NCBI GenBank assembly: GCA_946902875.1
Contig: OX336340.1
Coordinates: 6,159,739 to 6,223,738 of the forward strand
Direction of reading: 5' to 3'
Origin: Nematopogon swammerdamellus
Taxonomy: Eukaryota > Arthropoda > Insecta > Lepidoptera > Adelidae
Length of the DNA: 64,000 nucleotides
Part shown: in pieces, positions 31,363-42,270 of the stretch
Layout of the letters: each line of letters starts with the position of its first letter
Numbering within the stretch: the stretch's first letter is position 1
Notes under the pieces: model-generated
The model's database searches: none
Told to the model about the DNA's origin: nothing
What the model saw: the letters and a program-made list of their open reading frames with translations, nothing else
Program-made: the position numbers and the translations under genes

Positions 31363-31565
31363 GAGTCGGACTTGCGCACCGAGGTTTCCGCATCACAAAG
31401 AAAAAAAGTTGAAAAAACACGTTTCTTGTATGGAGACCCCCTTTTTTATTTTTTCCTAATTATGTGAACATTTCAACCGGCTAGCTATTATACGGTTCCA
31501 AAGATACAGCAGTAGGACAGGCAGACAGACAGACAGACAGCGGCGCGGCGTAGTAGCCTTAGTTA
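31363..31565 (+). repeat. Interspersed repeat, family C
   Basis: Starts GTGCGAGTCGGACTTGCGCA and reaches CATTTCAACCGGCTAGC and GATACAGCAGTAGGACAGGC with a CAGA run. It abuts the head of the SINE at 30975-31362. Confidence 0.6.
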
Positions 31566-31711
31566 AAAATTAGGTTACTAAGAGTCCTAGGTCTAGTCTC
31601 TTAATCATGTTGATTTAACCGCAAAACCGGTTAAATTTAACAGGTCATGGGTGTGACATTGGTTTTTAAATTACCGTGGTTGTTGAATGAAACATTATTA
31701 CAAAAAAATCT

Positions 31712-32072
31712 GTCAAGTGCGAGTTTTACTCGCGCACGGAGGTTTCCGTATCTATCCGCTGTCAATAATATCCGCCTATCTTTTGTCTTTCAACAGTGCA
31801 ATGTATAAAAGCCTGTGGCGCCATCTATTATTCAGTAGCGTGACTAATCGATTTTTCGCACGTGTGTTGTATGGGAGCCCCCCTTAATTTGTAACATTTA
31901 ATTTTTTTTATTATTTGTTGTTATATCCGCCATAGTAACACATATTCTGTGAAAATTTCAACGGGCCAACTATTACGGTTCAATAGATACAGCCCTCGGA
32001 CAGACGGACGGACGGACAGACAGACAGCGGAGGCTTAGTAATAGGATTCCGTACGGGATACGGAAACCTAGA
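31712..32072 (+). repeat. Interspersed repeat, family C
   Basis: TCAAGTGCGAGTTTTACTCG, then GCGCCATCTATTA, TTATATCCGCCATAGTAAC, AAAATTTCAACGGGCC, GATACAGCCCTCGGACAGAC and TTCCGTACGGGATACGGAAA. The most complete plus-strand copy. An inverted pair CTCGACGTTTCGGG-CAAACGTA follows at 32112-32212. Confidence 0.65.
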
Positions 32073-32229
32073 AATCGGCTTTATTTCACGGTCGTCGTAG
32101 CTATGATTCTCGACGTTTCGGGCCAAACGTATCTGATCCTCATGCTCTCTGCCAACCGTTGCACCAGGCAGAGCGCTCATGAGAAAGGGCCATACGTTTG
32201 TCCCGAAACGTCGAGACACATATTATAAT

Positions 32230-32738
32230 CCCCGCAAATTGCTAATGCGCGTGGCCGCAATTTTAGTGACGTCAGCCCCCTAGCTAGACCGACTCAACGT
32301 CTGTCTGTACCGTTAGCTACTCTGTCGGGCGTACGCGTGTCGAGTGTTGAGTTGTTATTGTGAATTCACGCATTTCGTTTGTTATTGTTGTGTATTCTCG
32401 TTAACTTATTTTAGTTGTTATTATTGACGTTATGTGTTTTGTGTTGTAAATCAGTAGGAAAATAATCAATAGCCGTCTCCGTGAAATTGTTATTAAATTG
32501 GACATTTATTTATTGCGTAAAATTATGGCTGCTGCTAAACGGTTTTATATGTGGCTAAGTCAGCCCCATAGTTCCGATTATTTCTAAGTTCATAATTGAT
32601 AAAATATGTAAGTTTAATGATAATTCCCCATTATAAATCTTTGTTACCTATTTGTTTGCAGACTGTATATTTTAGTGTCAGCTGACGTCACATCGGCGTT
32701 AATTTGACAAGGTTCCAGCGTGTTAGCAATTTGCGGGG
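32230..32738. mobile_element. MITE-like element with CCCCGCAAATTGCTAA ends
   Basis: CCCCGCAAATTGCTAA (32230-32245) and its complement TTAGCAATTTGCGGGG (32723-32738) form perfect 16-bp terminal repeats, and GACGTCAGC/GCTGACGTC pair further in. About 509 bp; no coding capacity. Confidence 0.75.
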
Positions 32739-33110
32739 CTTATAGCTCAGAGACGGCGTGAGTAAAACCGATTTTTTTTATAAGTCCATGACATTTCTAG
32801 ATTATGACTCGATGTTCTATGGTCAACAGGGCAGGTTGGTCACGCATGCGCAGCCGGCCGCGCAGGTGTGCTTCTGTGGTTTTTGTCGTGAGCTCGAGCC
32901 GTTTGGCGACTCTTGACTTCTGTAGTTTCAATCGTTTTAAAATGTTCCCAAGTCTAGGTCGCTTGTATTTTATGCTGCTTGTAATTCACAAGCAATTCTG
33001 GTAAAGATTATTTGGAATTTATTGTGTTGGGAGCAGAATAGAATAAAATAACAGAATACCAAACAGAATACCCATAAATAAATTAGGTAGGTACAATACA
33101 TGGCAGTAAA

Positions 33111-33246
33111 TAATGCACATCGGGCTTTAGAAAGAGACAATCCGGTTGTAGAGCGTCGTCTCTGTCGCACGAACTCGCACGTCTCTGTGCGACAAGGACG
33201 ACGCTCTACAACCGGATTGTCTCTTTCTAAAGCTCGACGCGCATTA
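33111..33246. mobile_element. Hairpin MITE with perfect 37-bp arms
   Basis: Arms 33124-33160 and 33197-33233 are exact complements (start GCTTTAGAAAGAGACAATCC). The outer parts (TAATGC...GCATTA) pair with some changes and GTCGCAC/GTGCGAC pair inside. The open frames on both strands share the same peptide because of the palindrome. Confidence 0.85.
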
Positions 33247-33758
33247 CTTGCTGCCGGGCACTGTACGCTTGATTTGCAATTTAACTTTATCACCTAACTG
33301 TACACTACTCCGATCATGTTAATATTGTGATAATATCATAGAGGAATAATACTATGGATAATATATTGTTAGATTTTCTTAAATCGAATATACCTAAATT
33401 GGATGAGCCGTTCTGGAGTTATAAAGCGACTATAACTTACTTACCTACATACATGGCCGTTATAGACGTGCGCTTTGTAATAAGTACATAGTTAAGTGTG
33501 TAGGGGTAGTGAAGAAGTAGGGGAAAAACCAAAAAAAAAAACAGTCACTGTTGACTTTTATAATTAAATTGTCCAATTTTCAGTTCTGTCACGTACAGAG
33601 GCCTGAAGAGCTATATCGTAGCATATACCTAGGTAGGTTTGTCAGCACTGCTTGGTACAGTTTTAAGGTCATTGTACTATTCAGTTCGTTCTTAGAGATG
33701 CATGATGAATATAATTAACATGACATAATATTCAGTTTGAATTTATGTAAAACTTTAT

Positions 33759-33794
33759 CTATTAGGGCAGATCGATATCGATCTGCCCTAATAG
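33759..33794. repeat. Perfect 36-bp palindrome, no loop
   Basis: 18-bp arms meeting at GAT/ATC (core GATCGATATCGATC). Only 37 bp before another palindrome. Confidence 0.95.
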
Positions 33795-33808
33795 AACTGC
33801 CTGAACTT

Positions 33809-33873
33809 TAGAGCAAAGTTACTCAAACTGTATTTTCAAAAAGCTATATAGCTTTTTGAAAATCTTTGCTCTA
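33809..33873. repeat. Nested palindrome
   Basis: The inner 32-bp perfect palindrome (33832-33863, core AAGCTATATAGCTT) is enclosed by TAGAGCAAAG (33809-33818) and its complement CTTTGCTCTA (33864-33873), with 13 unpaired bases on the left side only. Confidence 0.9.
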
Positions 33874-35243
33874 TACATGCTAATCATGAAAATTTCTCTA
33901 AATTTACTGCTCATTACTCCTCCTGATATACCTACCTACTTAATTAATAAGTCTTTGTAGTCAGAACTCTCAGTAAAAAAAATTCGATAGACTATGGGCG
34001 ATGTTATTATGTGGCTACTGGCTAGTCGCTAAAACACTTGTAATTGTGACAAGTTCGAGTGCAGTTTTGCTGTCATATGAATGATCATCAATAAACAATA
34101 AACTTAAAAAAAAAACGTATTGCAGGTACCTACCTACCTACTTAACGTGTCCGAAAATAATATTATTTTATTGATTTTATTCGCTTTTTACTTTTTTGTT
34201 TCAATTCATAGTTTTGCAATTAAAAAAAAAAAACAAGAACGAATTTTCACTTACTCTCTATAGTACCATGCGATGCATCCTACTCCAACACGAACAAACG
34301 GCGTATCGCTGTCTCGCTTGCACCCGTGCTTGCTTAACTTTTATGGGGCCTTAAGTGATTGCTCTACCACACGCAGGAGCTGAAAAAGACGAATGCGAAC
34401 TGAACTAATAGCTAGGGACCGTTCGACATAGTCCGCTCTATCCGGCCCATCAATTCACACAAGCACAGTACAGTGTAACCAACACCGACATCCTTCCCCG
34501 GCGCATGTCTAAATAAAACAAGGTCAAGCATGAGAGCACTTCATGCGACGAGGGGTGCGTTTTTGCGATTATATAAGAAATGAAAATTTGTCTCTGAGCA
34601 GTTGTCCTGCGTAGGAAACCAGGATTGGCACTAAAAACATTGTGAACGTTTGACCAACTGTGAGAACATATTATAAGGAAATACCGTTCGTATTCAGTGT
34701 AAAACTATAGGCACCTTCCCTTAATTAAAAAAAATTAATTACAAAAACAAAATTTTATAAATATCAACTAAAATGTTTCCCTAAATCTTTCCATTCAAGT
34801 CTTTTCAAAGTGCTAGGTAATTAGTAAAAAGTGGTACGAAATATATTATATTTTTTTGCAAAACCCAGTATTTGACAGGTGAAAGGGCCATAAGAGTGTA
34901 GGTATTATAAAGTCCATTGTAATTACCTACAATTTTTGACACGAAACCCTAACACAAAATTAAAAGCAAATGAGCCAATGATTAATTTTCTAGAGCGTGC
35001 CGCCATTTCCGAACAATGTCGACTGCAGTGCTGCCACGACCACCGACTCTACGCGGTTACCAACCGAAATAAACATGGCGTTTCTTTTGTCGTTCGATTT
35101 TTTAACTTCAAATCGGATTCGCTCGGCGTGGCTTGTTGACACGGCTCGCGTTTTCAAAGTGAACCATTGGCGTGCGTAATTTGTGACTCCAAGAAGAAGC
35201 AGTAAATGCGACAACAAAATAAATGTTGGTAATTTATTTGTTA

Positions 35244-35464
35244 GTAGAGATGTTCTAACTCAAAGTGGCGCGCCCCTCCACCTCATATATTATTAATATT
35301 AAGGTTTTTTTCGGTACACACACCCAATAGAAATGTTTTGTCTGTACATGGATTTTTTAGGTTTCCGTATCCGTTTAATTTGTGTAACTGCACAACTGCA
35401 CTAACATTATTAAGGCCAAATCGTTGTGGAGGGGGCGAGCCACTTTGAGTTAGAACATCTCTAC
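35244..35464. mobile_element. MITE with GTAGAGATGTTCTAACTC ends
   Basis: Left GTAGAGATGTTCTAACTCAA continues through AGTGGCGCGCCCCTCCAC; the right end is its complement with two to three changes. About 221 bp, arms of 38 bp, no coding capacity. Confidence 0.85.
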
Positions 35465-35769
35465 CTTATTATTTTCTTTAAAAACCTGTTAAGTGAGAAC
35501 GCTGTTCACACACAAAGGGTTCCGTAGCCATATTATGTTCCTTCTTGCACGTATAGCGAGCGTGCGCAGCAATCATGCTTTTTGTATTGATAGGTAAAAA
35601 GAAAAACATTTTATTTTACGACATCTCATTGTATTGTCTATGAGCATTGGTGTATTGTTTTGGCATGTGCAATATTTATTTATATTTATTAATAAAAAGT
35701 TAAAAAAGTAAAAAAGGTAAAGGTAAAAAGTATGATGAGTCTTTCGTATCTAGCAAATAAGATGGCAAC

Positions 35770-36065
35770 CTAATTATATGTGTTCACCGATAGATGGCGT
35801 GTTCCGAGCTTATCGGTGACCGTTACTTTTGTAATTAAAATGTTTGATCATTCGGTAGATGGCGCTCTGCCGCATATTGAGATACCTACTTGTACCCTTC
35901 TTAATTTGTTACTTTTTGCTTTTTTTTATTATTTCTTGGCATTGCGCCATGATAACACATAATCTGTGAAAATTCGAACCGGCCATCTATTACGATTCAA
36001 AAGATACAGCCCTCGGACGGACTGACAGACAGATCGACGGCGCCGCGGCTAGACTAAGTAGTAAT
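35770..36065 (+). repeat. Interspersed repeat, family C-like
   Basis: GATAGATGGCGTG, GTAGATGGCGCTC, AATCTGTGAAAATTCGAACC and GATACAGCCCTCGGACGGAC follow the order of the family C copies. Confidence 0.55.
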
Positions 36066-36179
36066 GTGGATTTGGAAGTTCGGGTATATTTAAACCTGTG
36101 ATCCCACGGCACAGCCAGTAAAGGTACCTACTGGTTTTAATATAAAAAACTGACTTGAATAATTCCAGATAATCTCTAT

Positions 36180-36540
36180 CTTCTCTATCTCTATCTCTAC
36201 TTCTTATAAAAGGGAACGTCTGTGCGTATGTATGTATGTATGTATGTATGTAGTATGTATGTATGTTTCAGGTAAACTCCGGAACCAGTGAACAGATTTT
36301 GATGCCGTTTGCACCAATGTCAAGATTAGTTCTTGAAGCTCACTATAGGCTATATACCATCACGCTAAACAGCCTTAGGAATGAGCAATATCAAAGAAAG
36401 TATAGTATGGACAGGATAGATATCTGGAGAGATAGAGAGAAAGAGAGAGAATATAAAGAAGTGATCGTTTATAATCATATTTGCGTTTAAATCGGATTTA
36501 CTATAAAACCGCGAGCGAAACCGCGGGCACAAGCTAGTGA
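36180..36540 (-). repeat. Interspersed repeat, family E
   Basis: Minus-strand reading starts TAGCTTGTGCCCGCGGTTTC and ends near a GTAT repeat. A (TATG)n run lies at 36225-36265 and a GAGA-rich stretch at 36425-36450. Confidence 0.65.
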
Positions 36541-36599
36541 AATATATCGCGTGAATAGGTATATTATATATAACTTACATTATAACCTACATTATCCTT

Positions 36600-36900
36600 T
36601 ATTTCATTGTCATTAGGTTAATAGACAATAAGCGAAATAGAATTGAATCGTTCAATTAAGGTTACCGGCCGCATTAATAATGTTCTCGGATGCGGAACAT
36701 TTGTACCGGAGACGACAAAGCCGACCGCGGAAGATGACAGATGCGATAACCAATGAGAAAGGTCTCGTCGGATTCTGGGCCAATCAGGAGGCTGGGAAAT
36801 GTGCCTTTGAGCGCGATTACAATGCACGATTTGTTTTCGATCGATTAGATGCATGTGTCCAATTGGTTGGCGTGATCATTTGTTTGCTATCAAAATATAA
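36600..36900. promoter_or_regulatory. Unique block in vg intron 1, possible enhancer
   Basis: Not shared with any repeat here. Contains CCAAT motifs (GGCCAATCAGG, ACCAATGAG, TCCAATTGG), a GATAAC and a CATTTGTTTGC forkhead-like site. Evidence is composition and motifs only. Confidence 0.25.
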
Positions 36901-37380
36901 TTAATTATAATCTTTCGTACCGCACGAGGTACCGCATATAATAGTTATAGTAGGTAAATTATGTGAAACAGAAAATTTATTTAAAATAATTTTGATTTTC
37001 TTGAAATTGATTTTATTCTAAATGTCGCTTCAAATTAACATAGTTATAAAATAATTAACTAATCTAAAAATTATATAAACTAACTTAGGAAATAAACTAA
37101 CTTAAAAAATAAATTTCATTTAGTGCTTTTGTCCCCGGGATTGTGCCGAGGATGCCAGCCGCGTTACCCCTCTGAATTGCCAGGCTTATTCTTTAGCGCT
37201 TAAATTTTATTTAATTTAAAACGATTTTATTTGCACACATTGTCATAATGAAAAAAAAAACTTAAACTAATATAAAGTAAAACTAAAATAACATTATTAA
37301 AAAATATGCCTAAAATGTTTTTATTTCCTGTACTTCTTGATAATTAATTGGATTAATTTGTATTATATTCTTTTTAAATA

Positions 37381-37705
37381 CTGTGTGGGAGCGGTACTTA
37401 AAAAAATAGCCCCACTGCATCTCTCCCCGTGCATGTCGTAAAAGGCGACTAAGGGATAAGGATAATATGCCGTGCTTTTAAGGACGACAGAATAGCCACG
37501 TCTCACTTTGGAACGATCCTTCCACCGAGTCATGCAGCGGATGGGTATTCGTACCTTACTTGCTGCTTGATAGTTTTCTTGTTCGAATACTTGGCTAAAC
37601 GTGGTGGTCGGTGTTGTATTACATTTACAAGAGTAGGTACCTGCAGCACAACTATCTACTCTGCTTACCTACCCCGATTGTCGGGATACAACGTGTGGTA
37701 TGTGT
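37381..37705 (+). repeat. Interspersed repeat, family F
   Basis: GTGTGGGAGCGGTACTT, CCCCGTGCATGTCGTAAAAG, CGACTAAGGGATAAGG, ACTTGCTGCTTGATAG, GTGGTGGTCGGTGTTGTA, CCCCGATTGTCGGGATAC and the end GTGTGGTATGTG. Confidence 0.75.
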
Positions 37706-37919
37706 ATAGATTAATTTTATTATGTTTTTCTTAATAACATTATAGGTAGTTAGGCATACAGGTTTAGTTCGTTATCTTGTATTTGTGTGAGTACCTACTT
37801 ATTTGTGAACATTTTTTTATTCGAATTTGAATTTGAAACATGAGCCATGCCCGTAAACCAAATTTATTATCTAAACTCTCCGAGAAACTCTCCACCAAAT
37901 TGCAACCACAAAATTCACA

Positions 37920-38110
37920 AATATCACATACCTAAATCTTGAACAATTAATCACGGCGGGAGCGAAGTTAACCTACGGTTAGCGCCGAGGATTCTTTAAT
38001 CCGGGATTAGCATCTCCGGCGCAGAAGGGCGGAGGAGGCGGCGCGCGCGCACGCTTGTGACATTCTATCACGGGCGTGTCATCTCGGATTAGCTATATTG
38101 ATTGCCGTTT
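37920..38110. promoter_or_regulatory. Unique GC-rich block with TAATCC sites, possible enhancer
   Basis: Contains TTTAATCCGGGATTAGC (two facing K50-homeodomain sites) and CGGATTAGC 80 bp later, in a CG-rich block that ends at the SINE head at 38112. Confidence 0.3.
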
Positions 38111-38111
38111 A

Positions 38112-38394
38112 GTTTTTGTCAGCCTCAGTAGCTCTGTCATACTGTGCATCGGCGCCCAATCGTCGAAGCTAAGCACACCGGGCGTCGTCGGAATTTGGAT
38201 GAATGATCGTTCGACCGTTGAGGCTGTAGGCTGTGCCATGGTTCGGATTCTCGTCAAAATTGTAGGTCCTGTACGAAGGTCTACTGAAACTTAGCTCGTG
38301 CTAGCAAATACGAAGCTAGCACGAAAACTAGCTTCGTATTTGCCCTCCAGTTCAGTGTAGTTATCACGGCCAAAGGGAAGCAAAAAAAAAATAG
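38112..38394 (+). mobile_element. SINE copy with intact 5S-like head and broken body
   Basis: Head: CAGCCTCAGTAGCTCTGTCA, GCGCCCAATCGTCGAAGC, TAAGCACACCGGGCGTCGTC, TTGGATGAATGATCG, B-box-like ATGGTTCGGATTCTCG. The part CGAAGCTAAGCA-CCGGGCG closely resembles 5S rRNA. The middle of the body is replaced by a 16-bp-arm hairpin (38304-38343), then CCAGTTCAGTGTAG and an A-rich end. Confidence 0.7.
38304..38343. repeat. Hairpin inside the SINE
   Basis: Arms GCAAATACGAAGCTAG (38304-38319) and CTAGCTTCGTATTTGC (38328-38343) with an 8-bp loop. An overlapping hairpin TCGTGCTAGC/GCTAGCACGA uses 38296-38324. Confidence 0.9.
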
Positions 38395-38416
38395 TAAGAA
38401 CAAAAAAATAATTGTA

Positions 38417-38499
38417 AAAATCGGATAAGGTTTAGGGTGGTAAAAAACATAATGCCGAAAGACGATTTTGTATGGAGAAATTAACTTCCTTCTCGTCTT
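38417..38499. mobile_element. Half copy of the 11616-12011 MITE
   Basis: ATCGGATAAGGTTTAGGG, ATAATGCCGAAAGACG, TATGGAGAAATTAACTTCC and TCTCGTCTTAA match one arm of that element; the other arm is missing. It abuts the A-rich end of the SINE. Confidence 0.65.
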
Positions 38500-38989
38500 A
38501 AGAATTCGTTGAAGACTAAATAAATTGTAGGTAGGTATATGACGAGGCAGCAGCAGAAATTATTCTTTGTCTGAAATAATAAACAACTCTTGTACATTCT
38601 ACGACTTGGTGAAAAGCCAATAACATGCATCTCTAGCAATTTGAAGCTTTCCTAACATTCTCATTGTAAGCTTTATAGGAAACTTTAAATTTAACCCCTT
38701 AAGGATTTTATTAAACTTTTCACAGACAGGTCTTATTGTATACATATAGATAGAAACAACTTTATTGCTCCAAAAACATATTTCAGAAATAATCACAATA
38801 TAACATTTACATGACGTGAAAATGTGGAATTATCCTTTACAGACATTTCTCCCAGTCAACCATTAGGTGTTTGAGAGTCGATTAATCCTAATAAATAAAG
38901 CAAAATTTCAAAGGGCGACCGCCAACCGACCCTGTTACATTCATAAGTCAATATATGAATATTTATCGATTTACATACGGTTTTCAGTA

Positions 38990-39242
38990 AGGGATATGAC
39001 TCCCTGCTTATATTACTAGGTGGTAGGGTTTAACCGCCCGGGTTGGTACCACCGCACTGAATGAAAGGTCGGTCGAAACGGCTATGTAAATAGTTTGTGT
39101 TTTCCGTCCAGTTCAGTGTAGCCGGCACGACCGAGGGGAGGCACTGACGTGGCACCAAGTTCACCCGGTGTTATGGGCTGACATCATGGATGTTGTAGGT
39201 GATGTAAGCCAACCGTGTCAGTTTCCATAAAAAAAAAAATAA
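38990..39242 (+). mobile_element. SINE copy, truncated chimeric head
   Basis: Begins TAAGGGATATGACTCCC, a piece of the family F head as in the copy at 41217, then the standard body and GTCAGTTTCCATAAAAA tail. Confidence 0.75.
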
Positions 39243-40245
39243 AACCTATATTCTGTAACTTCTCAAGATGGTTTTAGGCTGTAAATGATAACGCTACGTC
39301 ATCGGCGGCTTGAGCTGTTAGCGAAGCGAAGCCTCCGGCAAAAGCTAGTATAGAAAAATGTAAGTACATAGGTAGTAGCAAAAAGACTTCAGTGTGAGAA
39401 TTTAATATTAAATAAATTACTAATTACAATTACGTGTAAGTAGATATATTCAGTCCGGCTTCAGGAAGGTAGGTAATAAATAACTGCCTATATTGCAATT
39501 ACTCCTATATAGCTAAAACACTTTGTTACTAATGGATATAAGTTCATCGTGCGAGTACATCTGATAACTCTAAATTATCGCGAGGACAGTCTAACCGAAG
39601 TTATTAAGACAATGCTATAGAGAAATCCGCGCAGGTGTTGTCACACAATTTATTGTACGCCCCGCTCCCGTAATAGAACAGGACAGAGCCGTCCGTGGAG
39701 ACGAACGCTCGGTTCTATCATAGTGTTCAAATCCGAAATAAGTATGTGTAAGAGTTTTTATACCGTAAATTCAACAACATTTCAGGTACCGAAGTACTTA
39801 ATTTCATTGTTAAAAGTAATAATAAATGTTTATATTGAGATTTTGCGAGTTTGTAATCGATGTAGGATTATATTTCAATCGCGCTATCTACCTATAGCTC
39901 ACGAATTTGTACTTAATAATTTCATCCTTCTTTTAATTTCACTTGAACTCGTCACATTTTTTAATTCATATTAAAAGGCATTAAGGATTACAACCATGGG
40001 AAAGAACACATTTTCTAAATTTAATAAGGTAAAATTTAAATTAAACATTTATAATAGGTATAGCATCACAAGAACTGCACATAATAACTTATTCAAACGA
40101 TAAAAACAATTATAATAAATACAATTGGACAGATAAATAAATTAAAATAAAACAATTACCAACAATACAATAAATACCTAGCATGAAAATAATTGTCAAA
40201 TTAGTCAAAAATTTAAACCCAGAAAAATATATGGCTACTTAAAAA
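39243..40245. other. vg intron 1, no gene seen
   Basis: Mostly AT-rich. The part 39550-39720 (GCGCAGGTGTTGTCACAC, GGACAGAGCCGTCCGTGGAG) looks unique, function unknown. Confidence 0.3.
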
Positions 40246-40425
40246 AAATATAGCTTGATACGCGTGACAGCTGTCAGAGTGACATTTCTTTGTATGCGTG
40301 ACAGATGTCAGAGTGACATTTCAACAAAGTATGACGTTGTATTGCGTGCATTTTACTGTAAAAAAATACGGAACTTCATGCGAGGTGTCCTAGATGACAT
40401 CTGTCACGCGTAACAAGCTATATTT
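40246..40425. mobile_element. Small MITE
   Basis: AAATATAGCTTGATACGCGT at the left pairs with ACGCGTAACAAGCTATATTT at the right with one or two changes. The motif ACAG-TGTCAGAGTGACATTTC is tandemly duplicated inside the left half. Confidence 0.8.
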
Positions 40426-41011
40426 TACGAACTATAATATTTAAAATATTACAGACACCTTGCACTGTGCTGCTGCGGCAGATATATACGGGTTTTATCT
40501 ACACGTGACATGAGATAATGAATGTTATAAGGTCGATCAAACACATCCTTAGCAATGCGTGTGTAATGTATAAAACCGTCTGATATAAAATGTATGCGTT
40601 TACGGATTACTTTCCAAAATGAAAATATATATCTAAAACATAAATTATGGTTACATTTGTAGACACATCTTTTTATTATTTTATAGTGCATTTGTAGATA
40701 GTCTTCAAACTACCTGACTATTGTCCTCTCATCTCCACTTTTTGTTCCACAGATACGGCTTACATTGTGGCCACGTCTTTTGATAATACAATTTGGAGAA
40801 GAGAGTTTGAGGAAACATTAAGAGACAATAAGAGACAAAACGTTTTAAGATAATTCGAGATACGACGAAACAAGTGGATTGAGTTCATTAGTAGGTATTT
40901 AGTATCTTTTTATCAGGTTTGTATTTATTTATAGAAATATACCTAGTACCCATATATTATATTATCCACTGATGACAAGTGAATAGAAACTATAAAATTA
41001 TAAACTAAAAT

Positions 41012-41152
41012 ATCCCGTTCAGTGTAGTCGGCACGACCGAAGGGAAGCACTGACATGGCACATAGTTTACCAAGGTGTTATGGGCTGACATCACGGATGT
41101 AGTTAGTTGGTGATGTAGCCAACCGTGTCAGTTTACATTTAAAAAAAATATG
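41012..41152 (+). mobile_element. 5'-truncated SINE copy
   Basis: Starts at CCGTTCAGTGTAGTCGGCAC and runs to GTCAGTTTACATTTAAAAA; only the last third of the element. Confidence 0.75.
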
Positions 41153-41216
41153 GTTAGGTCAATCAACAAAATGTGTTTATTACAAATACAAAAATACTTA
41201 AATGATAAAAAAATTT

Positions 41217-41533
41217 ACCGTGTGGGGCCGGTACTTTAAAAGAATAGCCCCACTGCATCGCTCCCCGTGTATGTCGTAAAAGGCGACTAAGGGATATGAC
41301 TCCCTTCTTATATTACTAGGTGGTAGGGTTTAACCCGCCCGGGTTGGTACCACCGCACTGAATGAAAGGTCGGTCGAAACAACTATGTAAATAGTTTGTG
41401 TTTTCCGTCCAGTTCAGTGTAGCCGGCACGACCGAAGGGAAGCACTGACGTGGCACCAAGTTCAACCGGTGTTATGGGCTCACATCGCGGATGTTGTAGG
41501 TGATGTTGCCAATCGCGTCAGTTTCGATAAAAA
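41217..41533 (+). mobile_element. Chimeric SINE: family F head joined to the SINE body
   Basis: Begins GTGTGGGGCCGGTACTTT, CCCCGTGTATGTCGTAAAAG, CGACTAAGGGATA (family F), then without a break TGACTCCCTTCTTATATTAC, TAGGTGGTAGGGTTTAACCC and the whole SINE body to TCAGTTTCGATAAAAA. The same junction occurs at 38990, so this is a propagated chimera and not a chance insertion. Confidence 0.8.
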
Positions 41534-41867
41534 AAAAAAAATACTGAATCAAGTATAAAATATTAAATGGCAATTCGCTCTAAAATAGAGTGATAGGCCT
41601 TGTCTCCACGGATCCCGGGATCAGAATATACGGGTTTTGTCTATGTAAAAAAACCCAAAGTAGGCGGGATTTGATCTTGCCGCCTAAAGATTAAACATTG
41701 GGTTTCTAACTAAATCACTTTACCACACGATGTTTTACGGTATATTGTGGTCGTAATCGTTTTTAATTTTTTATGGTTCCTTAGTAAAACTAGGAAAGTT
41801 CTATTAGTTTCGCTACAATGTCTGTCTGTCTGTCTGTATTTCGGGGGGCCGTATAGCCAGCCGTTCG

Positions 41868-41926
41868 TGTCCAGTATAGCCAGGAATCCAAAGGGAAGTC
41901 TCCGGTATGGCACCAACAAAAATAAA
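41868..41926 (-). repeat. Interspersed repeat, family D (short)
   Basis: TGTCCAGTATAGCCAGGAAT and GAAGTCTCCGGTATGGCACC match 12866-12910. Upstream, 41645-41735 has a weak tRNA-like B-box on the minus strand. Confidence 0.5.
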
Positions 41927-42237
41927 TTATTTTAAATACAACTATTTGTCCGCTGGTCTATTTCAGATAGTACCTACTTACACTTAGGTAAGCTACGGTC
42001 ACAAAACATAATCTCGAACATTATGCATATCCTGTAGGTAGGTAGTTGAACGATAACAGACAAGAACTTATTCTGATTAATTATGATAGGTAGGCTTACC
42101 GAGTTATAAATTAAATTTCCCCGCGCAACTTTTGATAAGTTGACATTGCCCGTTTAGGTAGGTACTTAGATACCTACCGTATGTATACGTGACTTTTATT
42201 GCCGTTAGTGCCTTATTTAGTTTTTGTTTCTCAGTGT

Positions 42238-42270
42238 GTTGCAGAGTGTGGTGTGTGTTACACACCACAC
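42238..42270. repeat. Short hairpin (13-bp arms, 3-bp loop)
   Basis: GAGTGTGGTGTGT and ACACACCACACTC flank GTT. Followed by T-rich sequence to 42340. Confidence 0.85.

Noticed and set aside
33100..33297. Pair of similar ORFs on opposite strands
   Set aside because: Their shared peptide comes from the perfect palindrome of a hairpin MITE.
39995..40003. Su(H) site CATGGGAAA as a vg boundary-enhancer mark
   Set aside because: Fits the loose consensus, but such a degenerate 9-mer is expected several times by chance in 32 kb.
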